Source of the DNA: Calliphora vicina
Lineage: Eukaryota; Arthropoda; Insecta; Diptera; Calliphoridae
NCBI RefSeq assembly: GCF_958450345.1
Contig: NC_088781.1
Location: 116,758,431 to 116,822,430 of the forward strand
DNA: 64,000 nucleotides
Reading direction: 5' to 3'
Part shown: piece after piece, positions 47,161 to 60,310 of the stretch
Layout: every line of letters begins with the position of its first letter
How positions within the stretch are numbered: the first letter of the stretch is position 1
The notes under the pieces: generated by a model
The model's input: only the letters and a program-made list of their open reading frames with translations
Databases searched by the model: none
Told to the model about the DNA's origin: nothing
Made by a program: the position numbers and the translations under genes

Positions 47161-49190
47161 TTGAAAAATTTTATATAAAAACATGCAAGATTGTTACCTG
47201 AAAAAAAATATGAAAAGAAAAATTAAATTTATACAAATGATGCGGAAAATGGAATATAAAAATTTAGAAACAACAAAAATTATGCAAAAATTTATTTATA
47301 AAAATTTAGTACCAAATTTTGGTGCAAAAATTTTAGCACCAAATTTAGTTACAAAAATGTTCTCCAAAAAAATAATAAAAAGTTTGGGTGCAAAAGTTTT
47401 TATTTAAAAATTTAGTACCAAATCTAGAAATTTAGTACCAAATTATGGTGAAAAAATTTTCTAGAAAAATTTAGTACCAAAAAAAAAAATCAGAAACAAC
47501 AAAAATTATGCAAACATTTATTTATAAAAATTTAGTACCAAATTTTGGTGCAAAAATGTCCTCAAAAATTTTAGTCCCAATTTAGTTACAAAAATGTTCT
47601 CCAAAAAAAATAATAATAACTTTGGGTGAAAAAGTTGTTATTTTAAAATTAAGTACCAAATATAGAAATTTAGTACCAAATTATGGTGAAAAAATTGTCT
47701 AGAAAAATTTAGTACCAAAAAAAAAATCAGAAACAACAAAAATTATGCAAACATTTATTTATAAAAATTTAGTGCCAAATTTTGGTGCAAAAATGTTCTA
47801 TAAAAAATTTAGTACCAAATTTAATTACAAAAGTGTTCTCAAAAAAAAAAATAGTAATAACTTTGGCTGCAAAAGTTTTTATTTAAAAATTTAGTACCAA
47901 ATTTTGGTGAAAAAATTATCTAGAAAAGTTTTTAAATTTTCTAATTTTGGTTCAAACATTTTATACATATATAGAAATTTGGTACTTTTGTTGCAAAAAG
48001 TTTTTTTTCATAAAAATTTAGTACCAAATTTAGTTACACGAATATTCTCGAAAAAACTTGTTAATAACATTGGGTGCAAAAGTTCTTATTTAAAAATTGT
48101 TTACCAAAATTTGGGAAAAATGTTCTAAGAAATTTAGTACCAAATTTTAGTGAAAAAATTGTCTAGAAAAGTTTAGTGCTATAATCAAAAGTTTAGTACC
48201 AAAATGTTCAATAAAATTTATTTGCAAAAATTTTTCCTATAAAAATATAACAACCAATTTTGGTTCCAAAATGTTATATGTAGAAATTTATAACTCGCAA
48301 AAAGTACCAAATTTTGGATGAAAAACACTTCCCATAAAATTTTAGTACCAAATGTTGGGTGAAAAAAAATTCCTATACAAATTTAGGAACCAATTTTGAT
48401 GCAAAAAGGATTTCCATACAAATTTAGTACCAAATTCTGGCCAAAAAACTTGAATAAAAAAATGTTGGTCCAAAAAAGATTCCCCTTGAGATTTTGAAAA
48501 AAAATCTATAAAAGAAGAAATTTTATATCAAAATGTTTCTATATATAGTACGAAAAATTATGCAAAAATATTTATGAAAAAATTTTTATGATACAAAAAA
48601 TATAGTACCAAAGTTTGTTGCAAAAATGTTTCCCATATAAATGTAGTACCTAATTTTGGTGCAAAAAAGTTTCCCATCAAAATTTAGTACATAATTTTGG
48701 AGCAAAAATTTTCGTTTGGTTGTATAACTTAAAAAAAGCTTTTATTTTGAAACATTTGTACAATATAAATTTATTTAAAGTATAAAATTAAAAATTAATT
48801 TCAAAATTTTCTAAGAAAATTTGAAACCAAATTTTGGTACCATAATTGTCTATAGAAATTTAGTACCAAATATTGGTACAAAAATTTTCTCTGAAAATTT
48901 AGTACCAAATTTTAGTGCAAATTTAGTAGCAAATATTGGTACAAACATTTTCTATACAAAATTAGTACCAAATTTTGGTGCAAACATTTTCTATACAAAT
49001 TTAGTACCAAATTTTGTGCTAAAATTGAGTACTAAATTTGGTGCCTAGATTATCTATACAAATTTAGTAAAAATTTTGATATATAAACTTTCTTTAAAAA
49101 TTTAGAACCAAATTTTGGTGCAAATTTATCCTATGTTCTACAGAAATTTAGTATATAATAAATAAAACCAAATTTGTATGCAAATGGTAC
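47161..49190 (+). repeat. diverged TAGTACCAA repeats with a longer-period substructure
   Basis: Units built of aaaaatttagtaccaaattt + ggtgcaaaaatt at irregular spacing. A longer block with 'cagaaacaacaaaaattatgc' type wording (near 47260, 47490 and 47726) followed by 'ttggtgcaaaaat' and 'aataataa.tttggg' repeats about three times with a period near 235 bp, an incipient higher-order repeat. Frames at 47183-47407, 47904-48128 and 48821-49048 are repeat translations (KNLVPNFGAKI type). Confidence 0.85.
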
Positions 49191-50289
49191 ATATATGGCT
49201 TAATAATTTCGTATAAAAGTTATTTGTTCTTATCATGTTATACATTTTAATGAAAGATTTTCTCTTAGTTTCAATTGTAATTAGTCTTTAAATTGGTTTT
49301 TAGATTTGAAGTATTTGAAAAGTTATTTTCCAACATTCTTCATTGACCTACTTAACGCATGACTGTTATTTGCATAAAATTTATAAAGTATTCGCCCGCA
49401 TGCAACATCGATGTATGCTTAAAGAAAGCACTCAGTAGACGTATGAGTTTTATTTGAATTTTGTATTAAGAAATTACAGTTCTCTGGGTTTTGTGGTATA
49501 TACTGCCATATATACACAAATATTAAGTAAAGAAAATCAAGCAAGTTATAACGCTTCAAGATCTAGTGGCCAAAGGCCTGAAAATTAATTGAATGCTAGA
49601 AGATTTAGTTATACACATTACAAAATTTCAAATAATTGTATTAAAATTAACGTATAAGTGATATTTACAAAAAAAATATAAAGTACACGCCCCTATTCTC
49701 TCACTCTCTCTCAATTTCCAAATAGCCCACTAAACGTATGCGTATTATTTAACTTTAAAATAATAAATATCAAGTATACGTCACCACTTTATTGTATTAT
49801 TTACCAAAGCGTAATTTAAACCCTTTTTAACACTTTCAATACAGAATTTTATTTGAAATTTAAATAAACAATTTTTATAACCTGCTAAGAACCCCACTTG
49901 TTTTGTCACACCTCGTCATTGATGTGTAAATTTTATTATAATAGTAAAACACAAATTGTTTATGAATTTTCCCATTGTTAAAATCCAATAATACTGTGCG
50001 GCCAGCCAGAGTAGCAGACAAATAAAAATATTAAACAGCAGCACTTAAATCTGATTTTATTGTTTAAATTTTTATTATTATTTTTTTATCACAATTGTTG
50101 TCTGTCACAAAAGAAGCAACGCAACATAAAAATTTAATAAAATCGTAAAACCAAATGCATTTGCCCATAAATTTGAGTTGTTGTGAATGGTGATGTTTTT
50201 GAGGTTTTTATCAGCATTAGCATGTATAAAAATTGCTATGGTGGAAAAAAGATTCAAAGTATTTAAGCAATATTTTGCTCATAAATATA
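49191..50289. other. non-coding DNA
   Basis: Unique AT-rich interval. No supported feature. Confidence 0.4.
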
Positions 50290-51795
50290 CAAAATTTTAA
50301 AAAACATAATTTTCTCAAGATATTTGGTAACAAATTTTTAGTGCAAATCTACAAAATTTAGTGCACAATATGTTCTATAGAAAATTTAGGACCAAATGTT
50401 TGTGCAAAAGTTTTCTATAGAAAATTTAGTACCAAATTTTTGTGCAAATATGTTCTATGGAAAATTTAGTACCAAATTATGGTACAAAAATTTTCTATAA
50501 AAAATTTTGTACGAAATTTGGTGCAATAATTTTCTATAAAAAAATTTAATACCAAATTTGGTGCAAAAATTTTCTATAAAAAAATTTAGTACCAAATTTG
50601 GTGCAAAAATTTTCTACGGAAAATTTAGTACCAAATTTGGTGCAAAAATTTTCTATAAAAAAATTTAGTACCAAATTTTCTATAAAAAAATTTAGTACCA
50701 AATTTGGTGCAAAAATTTTCTATAAAAAATTTAGTACCAAATTTGGTGAAAAAAATTTGTACCAAATTTGGAGCAAACATTTTTTATAAAAAATTTAGTA
50801 CCAAATGTACCAAATTTTTATGAAAAAAATTTCTATTGAAAATTTAGTACCAAAATTTTTCTATAAAAAATTAGTACCAAATTTGGTGAAAAAATTTTAA
50901 TGCAAAAATTTTATATACAAAATTTAGTACTAAATTATTATGCAAACATTTTATATACAAAAATTATCTATAGATAATTTAGTACCAAAACTAGATGGAA
51001 AAATTTAGTACCAAATTTGGTGCAAAAATTTTCTATAAAAAAATTTAGTATCAAATTTGATGCAAAAATTTTCTATAAAAAAATTTAGTACCAAATTTTC
51101 TATAAAAAAATTTAGTACCAAATTTGGTGAAAAAAATTTGTACCAAATTTGGAGCAAAAATTTTATAAAAAAAATTTAGTACCAAATGTACCAAATTTTG
51201 ATGAAAAAAATTTCTATTGAAAATTTGGTACCAAAACTTGGTAGAAAATAATTCTATAATTTAGTACCAAATTTGTTGAAAAAATTTTCTATAAAAAATT
51301 TTGATGCAAAAATTTTATATACAAAATTTAGTGCAAACATTTTATATACAAAATTTAGTACCAAATGTACCAAATTTTGATGCAAAAATGATCTATAGAT
51401 AATTTAATACCAAAACTAGATTTAGTACAAAATTTTTACTCTAAAAATTTAGTACCAAATTTTGGTGTATAAATTTTCTATAGAAAATTTAGTTATTTTG
51501 AAATTTCTATTGAAAATTTAGTACCAAATTTAAGGTGCAAACATTTTTTATAGATAATTTGTATCAAATTTGGTAAAAATTTGTATAAAAAATTTAGTAC
51601 CAAATTTGGTACAAAAATTACATATAATAATTTAGTACCAAATTTTACTGCAAAAACTTTCTATATAAATTTAGTAAACAAATTCTGTACCAATTTCTGA
51701 TGCAAACATTTTCTATAGAAATTTGGTAACAAATTTTCTTGAAAATATTTCCTTTAGAAATATTGCTACAAACATTTCCTATAGAATTTTAGTGT
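50290..51795 (+). repeat. GGTGCAAAAATTTTCTATA / TAGTACCAAATTT repeat block
   Basis: Units of about 35-40 bp join aaatttagtaccaaatttgg and tgcaaaaattttctataaa. The best preserved are at 50480-50800. A larger segment (50640-50900) recurs in diverged form at 51000-51240, shown by the order 'ggtgaaaaaaatttgtaccaa', 'ggagcaaa', 'ccaaatgtaccaaatttt'. The frame at 50598-50789 is a repeat translation. Confidence 0.88.
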
Positions 51796-52254
51796 TTGTC
51801 TTAAGTTTACAAACGTTTGACTGTCTAAATGTTTCCCATCTATAAGAAAACGTGCAGCTTTGTCTGCTTGTAATTTATTTCACATAAAAGACAGCAAATT
51901 TACAAACAACCAACCAACAATGAACAATGTTGTTTGTCAAAAGAAGCAACTTCCTTTGCCTTTTTCATTTCCTGTTTAATGCTGATAATGGTAAATATGT
52001 TCATGTTGCTGTTAACAATCATAATGACAAAACAAATATGTATCTTTAAGAGGATTTTCCAGAATTTATATTTAAAGATAAATTTTAGACGAAAAAGATC
52101 TTAATGGTAATTAAAAATTACATATTTAAAGAAATAGTGAGGTGGAAAAAGGAATTATGGATTTTTTGATAAAAGATTTTAGAAAAAGAGACACAATAAT
52201 TGTTATTGAATTTTTAAATTATAATATAATTTAAATACATCAAAAATACGTACA
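51796..52254. other. non-coding DNA
   Basis: No recognised feature between the repeat block and the dispersed element. Confidence 0.4.
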
Positions 52255-52566
52255 AAATCGAGGTTGTCCTGGTTTTTTCCTTATATCTCAGCCATTTGTT
52301 GGCCGATTTTCTCGATTTTAAATAGCAACCGAACTGGGACTATAGCGAATATATTGATGTATGAATCAAGCATGTAAGTTATTTGGGTGCTACGGAAAAG
52401 TTGATTTCAACATACAGACGAAAAGACGGACATGACTACATCGACTCCGCTTTCTATAACGATCCAGAATATATATACTTTGTGAGGTCGCAAATAAAAA
52501 ATGTAGACATTACAAACGGAATGACAAAATTATATACCCTTGACTCTCATGATGAAGGTTATAAAA
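52255..52566 (+). mobile_element. dispersed non-autonomous repeat copy
   Basis: Begins around 'cgaggttgtcctgg', then atatctcagccatttgttgg, 'ccgattttctcgattttaaa', 'gcgaatatattgatgtatga', 'gactccgctttctataacga', and closes 'aaacggaatgaca', 'catgatgaaggttataaa'. The first half matches 28801-29328 (minus) and the end matches 803-872 (minus). The open frame 52383-52598 (DSAFYNDPEYIYFVRSQ) lies in it and is likely not a gene. Fly genomes commonly carry such families; a Helitron-type origin is my inference. Confidence 0.6.
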
Positions 52567-54620
52567 TATCCAGCAAATTTATACTGGAGCACGACTAGAT
52601 TTGGAAAGAGGGTAAAACTTGCCAAACTGCTCTCCTCTCTCTTCTATAAACTCAAGACTTACTCAATTAAACTTGACGTGTGTGAACCAGCACTTAATAA
52701 CATTCAGCCTTATTTATTCAATTGTATGTTAACAAATTTATAATAATTTTCACATTATTCTAGTGTTCAATAATTCCTTAGAGTTATATTTCTAAAAAAT
52801 TTCCACCATATTACACAGCCAATAGAAAACCCTTTTTGCATTCATACAAATGGTTGAATAGTTACAATAATTCATGTAATCCTTGGTCCCTAGGCCCAAC
52901 TAAAATCCTTATTTTCCTTTCTATGGCATCATAGGAAAAAACAATCAAACAAATGTGTGATTATTATCACAATTTCACTCAAACACAGGGCAACATTTTG
53001 CCAGACTGACTTTTTTCATGCTTGAATATTCTTTGCACTTTATCTCAGTTACTTTTGTTACTTTACTCTTTAGTTTAGCTCAACAAAAAGTCTTGTGAGA
53101 AATATCTGCTTGCCCTCATCTTCAGATGAACAATCTAAAGTTTATTGCAAAAAGTTATTGAATTTTGTTGCTATAGTTTTTATTTATTTGCTATAACTTC
53201 TAATATTATTCTGTATTTGAAAGCGTGACGAGTTTATTTCATTTACAACAGCTCCAAAACAGTTAAATGAGTCTCAAAAGTAATTTGCTACAAATATTTT
53301 CAATTTCATTTCTTCATTTTTGTACTCGTTGCTCTATTCAATGTTTTGTTTCTTTTGTTACGAAAAGTGTCTTTTTATACAGAAATTATTTTCTAAGATT
53401 TCTTTTTGGGGATTATTATTTTTTTATATTCTATTGCCAGGATATTATGGAAATGCAAACCTATTTATATCTAAAACGAGATAATACTATTTACATATAC
53501 AGAACATGTAGACGAATACTAGATATAATGACTGTATGTGGAAATGTGTTTAAGTTTTTCTGTGTGTAAATGTTTTATAAATAAAACCCATAATAAAATA
53601 AATGCAAGTCTTTATTGGGTTTCTTTCTATATCATCTTTAAATAAAACATATTTAAGGGTGTCTCATTAAACTATTCTCTTTCATATCATGAAGAAATAC
53701 TAAAAGTTCTATGAAATTAAAGAGTTAAAAGGAAAACAAACAGTTTTAACCTAGAAAATACTGTTGCGAAATTGTATTTGTTGCATCATGTTTCCCAACA
53801 TTACTTCTAATTGTGGACAATGATGTTTACCGGCCGATTAATAGCAGTTAACATAACTGTGGACATTATTAACATAGCTGTGGAACATACAACATTGAAT
53901 AAAAGCTTTGAGTTGATCACTGTATAAGTAGAACTTTCATGAAGCTACTGGAAGGAATATGGCGTTGTGTATAAGTAAATAAAGAATTGTTACAAATTTT
54001 AAAATAATAAACTGTTTTTATTTGCAATCAAAAGTATCCGGTTTATATAAAAGAATTAAACCACCTTTTTTAAAGGGTAAAAACGTAACAATCCTTATTT
54101 TTTTTTTCTCAAGGGACAACCTTTATCTCCATAACGTAACACGTAGTTTACCATTCATTTTCTATTGAATTTAAGAAAAAAAAAAATTACAAACTGCTAG
54201 ATACATCTACATATAAATTTCCATCAGCAGGCGGTATTTTATGGTGATTTGATTTTTGTTCAAATATTTATTTCTTAGAAATAACTTTTTCACACAAATT
54301 GAAATTACTATTATAAAGTTTATTAGAAAAAATAAGCAATTTTCTTCAAATAAAATTCTCACAAATATTTACCATATGATAGATAATAATATTGTTAACA
54401 ACACAATAGTAGCTAGAAAATAAAATTTTTATCAAAATAATAATGAAATTAAATTCCTAGAAACTACCTACAACTAAGAAGACTAATGAAAATAAAATTG
54501 TCATAATAAAAACATGAGAAAAATAGACAATATATCTCTAAACATATAAACTATTCCAGGACTACAAGAAAATTTTCAGGAGAAAATAAAACAGATTTTA
54601 AGGCATTATCAAAATGTTCT
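52567..54620. other. non-coding AT-rich DNA
   Basis: No gene supported. The frames at 52540-52743 and 53267-53569 are F/L/Y-rich with no family or splice support. Diverged single words of the next satellite begin near 54560. Confidence 0.4.
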
Positions 54621-56255
54621 AGAGAAAATGTGTCTGATACTAAGGCATCTACAAATATTCTATAGAAAATATGTCTGATGTTAAGGCAAAAATATGTCAG
54701 ATGTTAGAAAATCAGTGTGATTTTCAACAGATTTTCTATAGAAAATCAATGTGATGTTAAGACATCAACCGATTTTCTATAGAAAATCAATGTGATGTTA
54801 AGACATCAACAGATTTTCTATAGAAAATCAATGTGATGTTAAGACATCAACAGATTTTCTATAGAAAATCAATGTGATGTTAAGACATCAACAGATTTTC
54901 TATAGAAAATCAATGTGATGTTAAGACATCAACAGATTTTCTATAGAAAATCAATGTGATGTTAAGACATCAACAGATTTTCTATAGAAAATCAATGTGA
55001 TGTTAAGACATCAACAGATTTTCTATAGAAAATCAATGTGATGTTAAGACATCAACAGATTTTCTATAGAAAATCAATGTGATGTTAAGACATCAACAGA
55101 TTTTCTATAGAAAATCAATGTGATGTTAAGACATCAACAGATTTTCTATAGAAAATCAATGTGATGTTAAGACATCAACAGATTTTCTATAGAAAATCAA
55201 TGTGATGTTAAGACATCAACAGATTTTCTATAGAAAATCAATGTGATGTTAAGACATCAACAGATTTTCTATAGAAAATCAATGTGATGTTAAGACATCA
55301 ACAGATTTTCTATAGAAAATCAATGTGATGTTAAGACATCAACAAATTTTCTATAGAAAATATGTCTGATGTTATGACATCAACAAATTTTCTATAGAAA
55401 ATCAATGTGATGTTAAGACATCAACAGATTTTCTATAGAAAATCAGTGTGATGTTAAGACATCAACAGATTTTCTATAGAAAATCAGTGAGATGTTAAGA
55501 CATCAACAGATTTTCTATAGAAAATCAGTGAGATGTTAAGACATCAACAGATTTTCTATAGAAAATCAGTGAGATGTTAAGACATCAACAGATTTTCTAT
55601 AGAAAATCAGTGAGATGTTAAGACATCAACAGATTTTCTATAGAAAATCAGTGAGATGTTAAGACATCAACAGATTTTCTATAGAAAATCAGTGAGATGT
55701 TAAGACATCAACAGATTTTCTATAGAAAATCAGTGAGATGTTAAGACATCAACAGATTTTCTATAGAAAATCAGTGAGATGTTAAGACATCAACAAATTT
55801 TCTATAGAAAATCAGTGTGATGTTAAGACATCAACAAATTTTCTATAGAAAATCAGTGTGATGTTAAGACATCAACAAATTTTCTATAGAATATCAGTGT
55901 GATGTTAAGACATCAACAAATTTTCTATAGAAAATCAGTGTGATGTTAAGACATCAACAAATTTTCTATAGAAAATCAGTGTGATGTTAAGACATCAACA
56001 AATTTTCTATAGAAAATCAGTGTGATGTTAAGACATCAACAAATTTTCTATAAAAAATCAGTGTGATGTTAAGACATCAACAAAAATATGTCTGATATTA
56101 AGACATCAACAAAAATATGTCTGATGTTAAGACATCAACAAATTTGTCTAATGTTTGTCTAAAGACAAAATATGTCCAATGTTAAGACATCAACAGAAAT
56201 ATGTCTGATGTTTAGACATCAACAGAAATATGTCTAATGTTAAGACATTTTCTAC
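54621..56255 (+). repeat. 41-bp satellite (plus orientation)
   Basis: About 34-38 units of 41 bp. Each joins GATTTTCTATAGAAAATC (an 18-bp palindrome) to TGATGTTAAGACATCA (6-bp inverted arms around TAAG). Three variant blocks lie in order: aatcaatgtg units (about 54720-55340), aatcagtgag units (about 55480-55790), and aatcagtgtg with caacaaatt (about 55790-56060). An odd unit with 'tatgtctgatgttatg' sits near 55362. The right edge degrades into short units with atatgtctgat. The same satellite is inverted at 62252-64000. Confidence 0.97.
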
Positions 56256-57605
56256 AGAAATCTTAGATTTTATCTTTATACCATATCTCTTTTCAATTTG
56301 TAGTCTAACTTTACATATTTTTTTTAATTAATCTTTTTTTTTGTCATTTGGCATTTCCACCAGCTGTTGTCTTTTGTATTCATAATGAAATGTCTCGTCT
56401 TTTCTTATTAAAGAAATACCAAAGAAAAAAATTCTACAATTAACTTTTGCAAACAATTGCATTGTCTACTGGCATAAATTTTTGATTAATGATACTCAAA
56501 ATACGAAATTATTTCATTTTTTTCACGTTTTTCATGCTTCAATTCCTCCACAGTATTATTTGCTAGTTAGGTGTCTTTTGTGTGAGATAAGCAAAAATTC
56601 CTGAGCTTGTTTAATAAATAAATTTATGCTCATTTAAATAGGAATTTTCTTGACTTAGGCCAGTGTGAGGATGATGACTTGTCTGTAATATTTTGACTCC
56701 TTGCCATGGTTACAATAAGTAAGCAGGTGAAAATGGCAAACATTTTCTTTTTATATTTGTATGAAATTATATTTATTTTGGTACTGTCTTTAAGTTTGTG
56801 TTGTCATTGACATCATTTGAAGGTGGCTTAGTTTAAGTAAAATTAAGCAAGTCAAAAAGTGAAAGTCATTAGATAAATACAGCATAATTTATACATACAT
56901 ATATATTTTATATATATTTTATTGCTTTGCTGGCTATAGGTAAATTTGATGAGAAAAGATTTATTAAATTAATTAAATAATAATAAACTTATAATTTAGT
57001 TAGACAAACTTTTTCAAGTGAAATTTATAGTTGATTAATTGTGTCTTAGGTTTCCACGAAATTCTTAATTATATTATGTCAGCAAATACATAGTTTACAC
57101 TAGTTTACATGGTAAACTTTTGAGAGACATAGCAACAAAAATCGAATCTAATAAAATCAATTTAAAAAAGTATTTATATTTTTTCAAAATATATTTTGTT
57201 AAAAATTTAAATTTTTATCTGTTTGGCTACCGTTGATTCCAAAAAAAACTATTAACAATTATCAAGACATTATAATGGACAGCTCATGAATAATATTCTA
57301 CGATTTTGTAAACAATAGTTTATGCAAATAACTTTCTATATAAATAATTGTAAACCACAATATGCCAATTATTTAGAAAATCAATATTTACTTATGTATT
57401 GGAAAACAAAAAGTTTGTAAATATTTACTCAAATTTATACACAAAAGGTGTATATAAATATTGATAAGTACATTTTCTATGTAAACAATATTTATAACCA
57501 CTCTTCCAATAAAGGTATAGGAAAAAGTTACATAATGTATTATTAACAATTTCCATAGATAGGGTCTTAATGTGGAATTAATAATAATAAACTAATTTTC
57601 TATAT
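56256..57605. other. non-coding AT-rich DNA
   Basis: No gene or repeat recognised between the 41-bp array and its diverged relatives. Confidence 0.4.
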
Positions 57606-58333
57606 CAAATATGTCTGATATCAAGGCATCAACAAATTTGCTGGTGAAAACCCAGTCTGATGTTAAGGCACCAACAAATTTTTTTAGAGAAAATATGTTT
57701 GATGTTAAGACATCACCAAATTTTACAGAGAAAATCTGTCTGATGTTAAGATCTCTACAAATTTTCTATAGAAAATATGTTGATGTTAAGACACCACCAA
57801 ATTTTACAGAGAAAACCTGTCTGATGTTAAGACATGAACAAAATGTCTGTAGAATATATATTTCTTGTAGGTCTTGTAGTCTGATGTTGAGATATGAAGA
57901 ATTTCATAGAGAAAAATATGTTTGATGTTAAGGCATCAACTAATTTGACTATTGACATGACAAAACTTTCTATAGCAAAAATTTATATCATGACATTTTT
58001 TAGAGAAATCCTGTCTGATATTTATACTTCTAATTTTCCACAGAAAACCTGTATAATGTTAAGACATCAACAAATTTTCTATAGAAAACATTTCTAATGT
58101 TAAGACATCGCCAAATTTAACAGAGTAAACCTGTCTAATGTCAAGACATCTACTAATTATGTATAGAAACCCTCTCGTATGTTAAGACATGAACAACATT
58201 GCTGTAAAAATATATTTCCTATTTGTCTTGTAGTTTGATGTTGTATATAGAATTACATAGTGTGATGTTAAGGCATCAATTAATTTGACTAATGAAAGAC
58301 AAAATTTTCTATAGCTAAACTGTATGTCATGAC
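57606..58333 (+). repeat. strongly diverged 41-bp satellite relatives
   Basis: Irregular units with 'gtctgatgttaagacatc', 'ccaaattttacagagaaaa' and 'ttttctatagaaaa' wording. Unit lengths vary. Two stretches share 'gatgttaagacaccaccaaattttacagag' type wording about 80 bp apart, so small duplications occurred. The frames at 57611-57925 and 57894-58097 are repeat translations. Confidence 0.85.
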
Positions 58334-58719
58334 ATGACAATATTTTCTATAGAATAAATGTATGTCATGACAAAATTTTCTATACCTAAAATGACTATGG
58401 AAAAAATGTTTGTCAAGACATCACAAATGACATAACGTAAATATTTTCTATAGAAAATTTTGTCATGTCATGACACAAATATTTTCTATCGAAAATTTTG
58501 TCATTGTATGACATAAATATTTTCTATAGAAAAGTTTGTCATGGCATGACATAAATATTTTCCATATTAATGTTTTTGATGTCTTAAAATTAATTATGTT
58601 GTCTTTAGAAAATACGTAGTTGTTGTAAATAGTGATGTTTTCTTAAAAAATTTGTTGATGTCTTAACATCAGACATTTTAACTCTGGAAAATTTTGTTAA
58701 TTTAACATCAGACGTGTCT
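58334..58719 (+). repeat. duplicated satellite segment, copy A
   Basis: A mixed segment of tgtcatgacat units and one 41-bp-family unit in reverse orientation (gatgtcttaacatcagac). Landmarks 'cctaaaatgactatgg', 'ttttctatcgaaaa', 'ttgtcattgtatgacat', 'atgttgtctttagaaaatac' and 'catcagacgtgtc' recur in the same order in copy B about 570-600 bp downstream. Confidence 0.85.
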
Positions 58720-58905
58720 AAACGTAACTCATTTTTCTATAGAAAATATTTATGTCATGACATAACTCATTTGTCTACAGAAAATATTTATGACATGACA
58801 AAATTTTCTAAAGAAAATATTTATGTCATGACATGACAAAAGAAAATATTTATGTCATCACAAGACAAAATTTTCTAAAGAAAATATTTATGTCATGACA
58901 TGACA

Positions 58906-59322
58906 AAATTTTCTATAGTAAAAATGTATGTCATGACAAAATTTTCTATACCTAAAATGACTATGGAAAAAATGTTTGTCAATACATTAAAAATGACATA
59001 ACATAAATATTTTCTATAGAAAATTTTGTCATGTCATGACACAAATATTTTCTATCGAAAATTTTGTCATTGTATGACATAAATATTTTCTAATAGAAAA
59101 TTTGGTCATTGTATGACATAAATATTTTCTATAGAAAAGGTTGTCTTGGCATGACATAAATATTTTCCATATAAATGTTTTTGAAGTCTTAACTTCAATT
59201 ATGTTGTCTTTAGAAAATACGTTGATGTTGTAAATAGTGATGTTTTCTTAAACAATTTGTTGATGTCTTAACATCAGACTTTTATCTCTGGAAAATTTTG
59301 TTAATTTAACATCAGACGTGTC
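58906..59322 (+). repeat. duplicated satellite segment, copy B
   Basis: Second copy of the segment at 58334-58719, with the same landmark order and an additional 'ttggtcattgtatgacat' unit that makes it longer. The divergence is visible but small, so the duplication is younger than the surrounding units. Confidence 0.85.
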
Positions 59323-60310
59323 ATGATAGGAAAATTATTTATGTCATGACAAAATTTTCTAAAGAAAATATTTATGTCATGACATAACTCATTTTTCTAT
59401 AGAAAATATTTATGTCATGACATAACTCATTTGTCTACAGAATATATTTATGTCATAACATAACTCATTTGTCTACAGAATATATTTATGTCATGACATA
59501 ACTCATTTGTCTAAAGCAAATATTTATGTCATGACATAACTCATTTGTCTACAGAATATATTTATGTCATAACACATTTGTCTACAGAATATATTTATGT
59601 CATGACATAACTCTTTTGTCTACAGAAAATATTTATGTCATGACATGACATTTTCTAAAGAAAATATTTATGTCATGACATGACAAAATTTTCTAAAGAA
59701 AATATTTATGTCATGACATGACAAAATTTTCTAAAGAAAATATTTATGTCATGACATGACAAAATTTTCTAAAGAAAATATTTATGTCATGACATGACAA
59801 AATTTTCTAAAAAAAATATTTATGTCATGACATGACAAAATTTTCTAAAGAAAATATTTATGTCATGACATGACAAAATTGTCTAAAGAAAATATGTATG
59901 TCATGACATGACAAAATTTTCTTAAGAAAATATTTATGTCATGACACGACATAATGTTCTACAGAAAATATTTATGTCAAGACATAACACATTTTTGTAA
60001 CGAAAATATTTATGTCATGACATGACAAAATTTTCTAGAGAAAATGTTTATGCCATGACATGACAAAATTTTCTAGAGAAAATTTGTATGCCATGACATG
60101 AAAATATTTATGTCATGACATGAAAAAATATTCTAAAGCAAATATTTATGTCAAAATCTTCTAAAGAATATAAAAAATTCTAATAATATTTATCTCGTGA
60201 CAGGAAAAATAATCTATAGAAAATATTTATGTCATTCCATTAAAATATATTTATGTCATGACTTGACAAAATTTTCTAAAAAAAATATTTATGTCATGAC
60301 AAAATAATTT

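Larger units (their letters stand above)
58334..60310 (+). repeat. TGTCATGACA satellite, about 38-bp units
   Basis: Units join tttatgtcatgacatgac (with the TGTCATGACA palindrome) to aaaattttctaaagaaaat. The clearest 38-bp run is about 59650-59940. Left of it (59380-59640) the units read 'cataactcatttgtctacag', an alternative variant. TTTTCTAAAGAAAA replaces TTTTCTATAGAAAA, the same T-to-A change seen in part of the 31-bp array. The edges, including 60040-60310, are degraded. Confidence 0.93.

Noticed and set aside
53267..53569. A 100-residue protein on the plus strand
   Set aside because: F/L/Y-rich chance frame in T-rich DNA with no recognised family.
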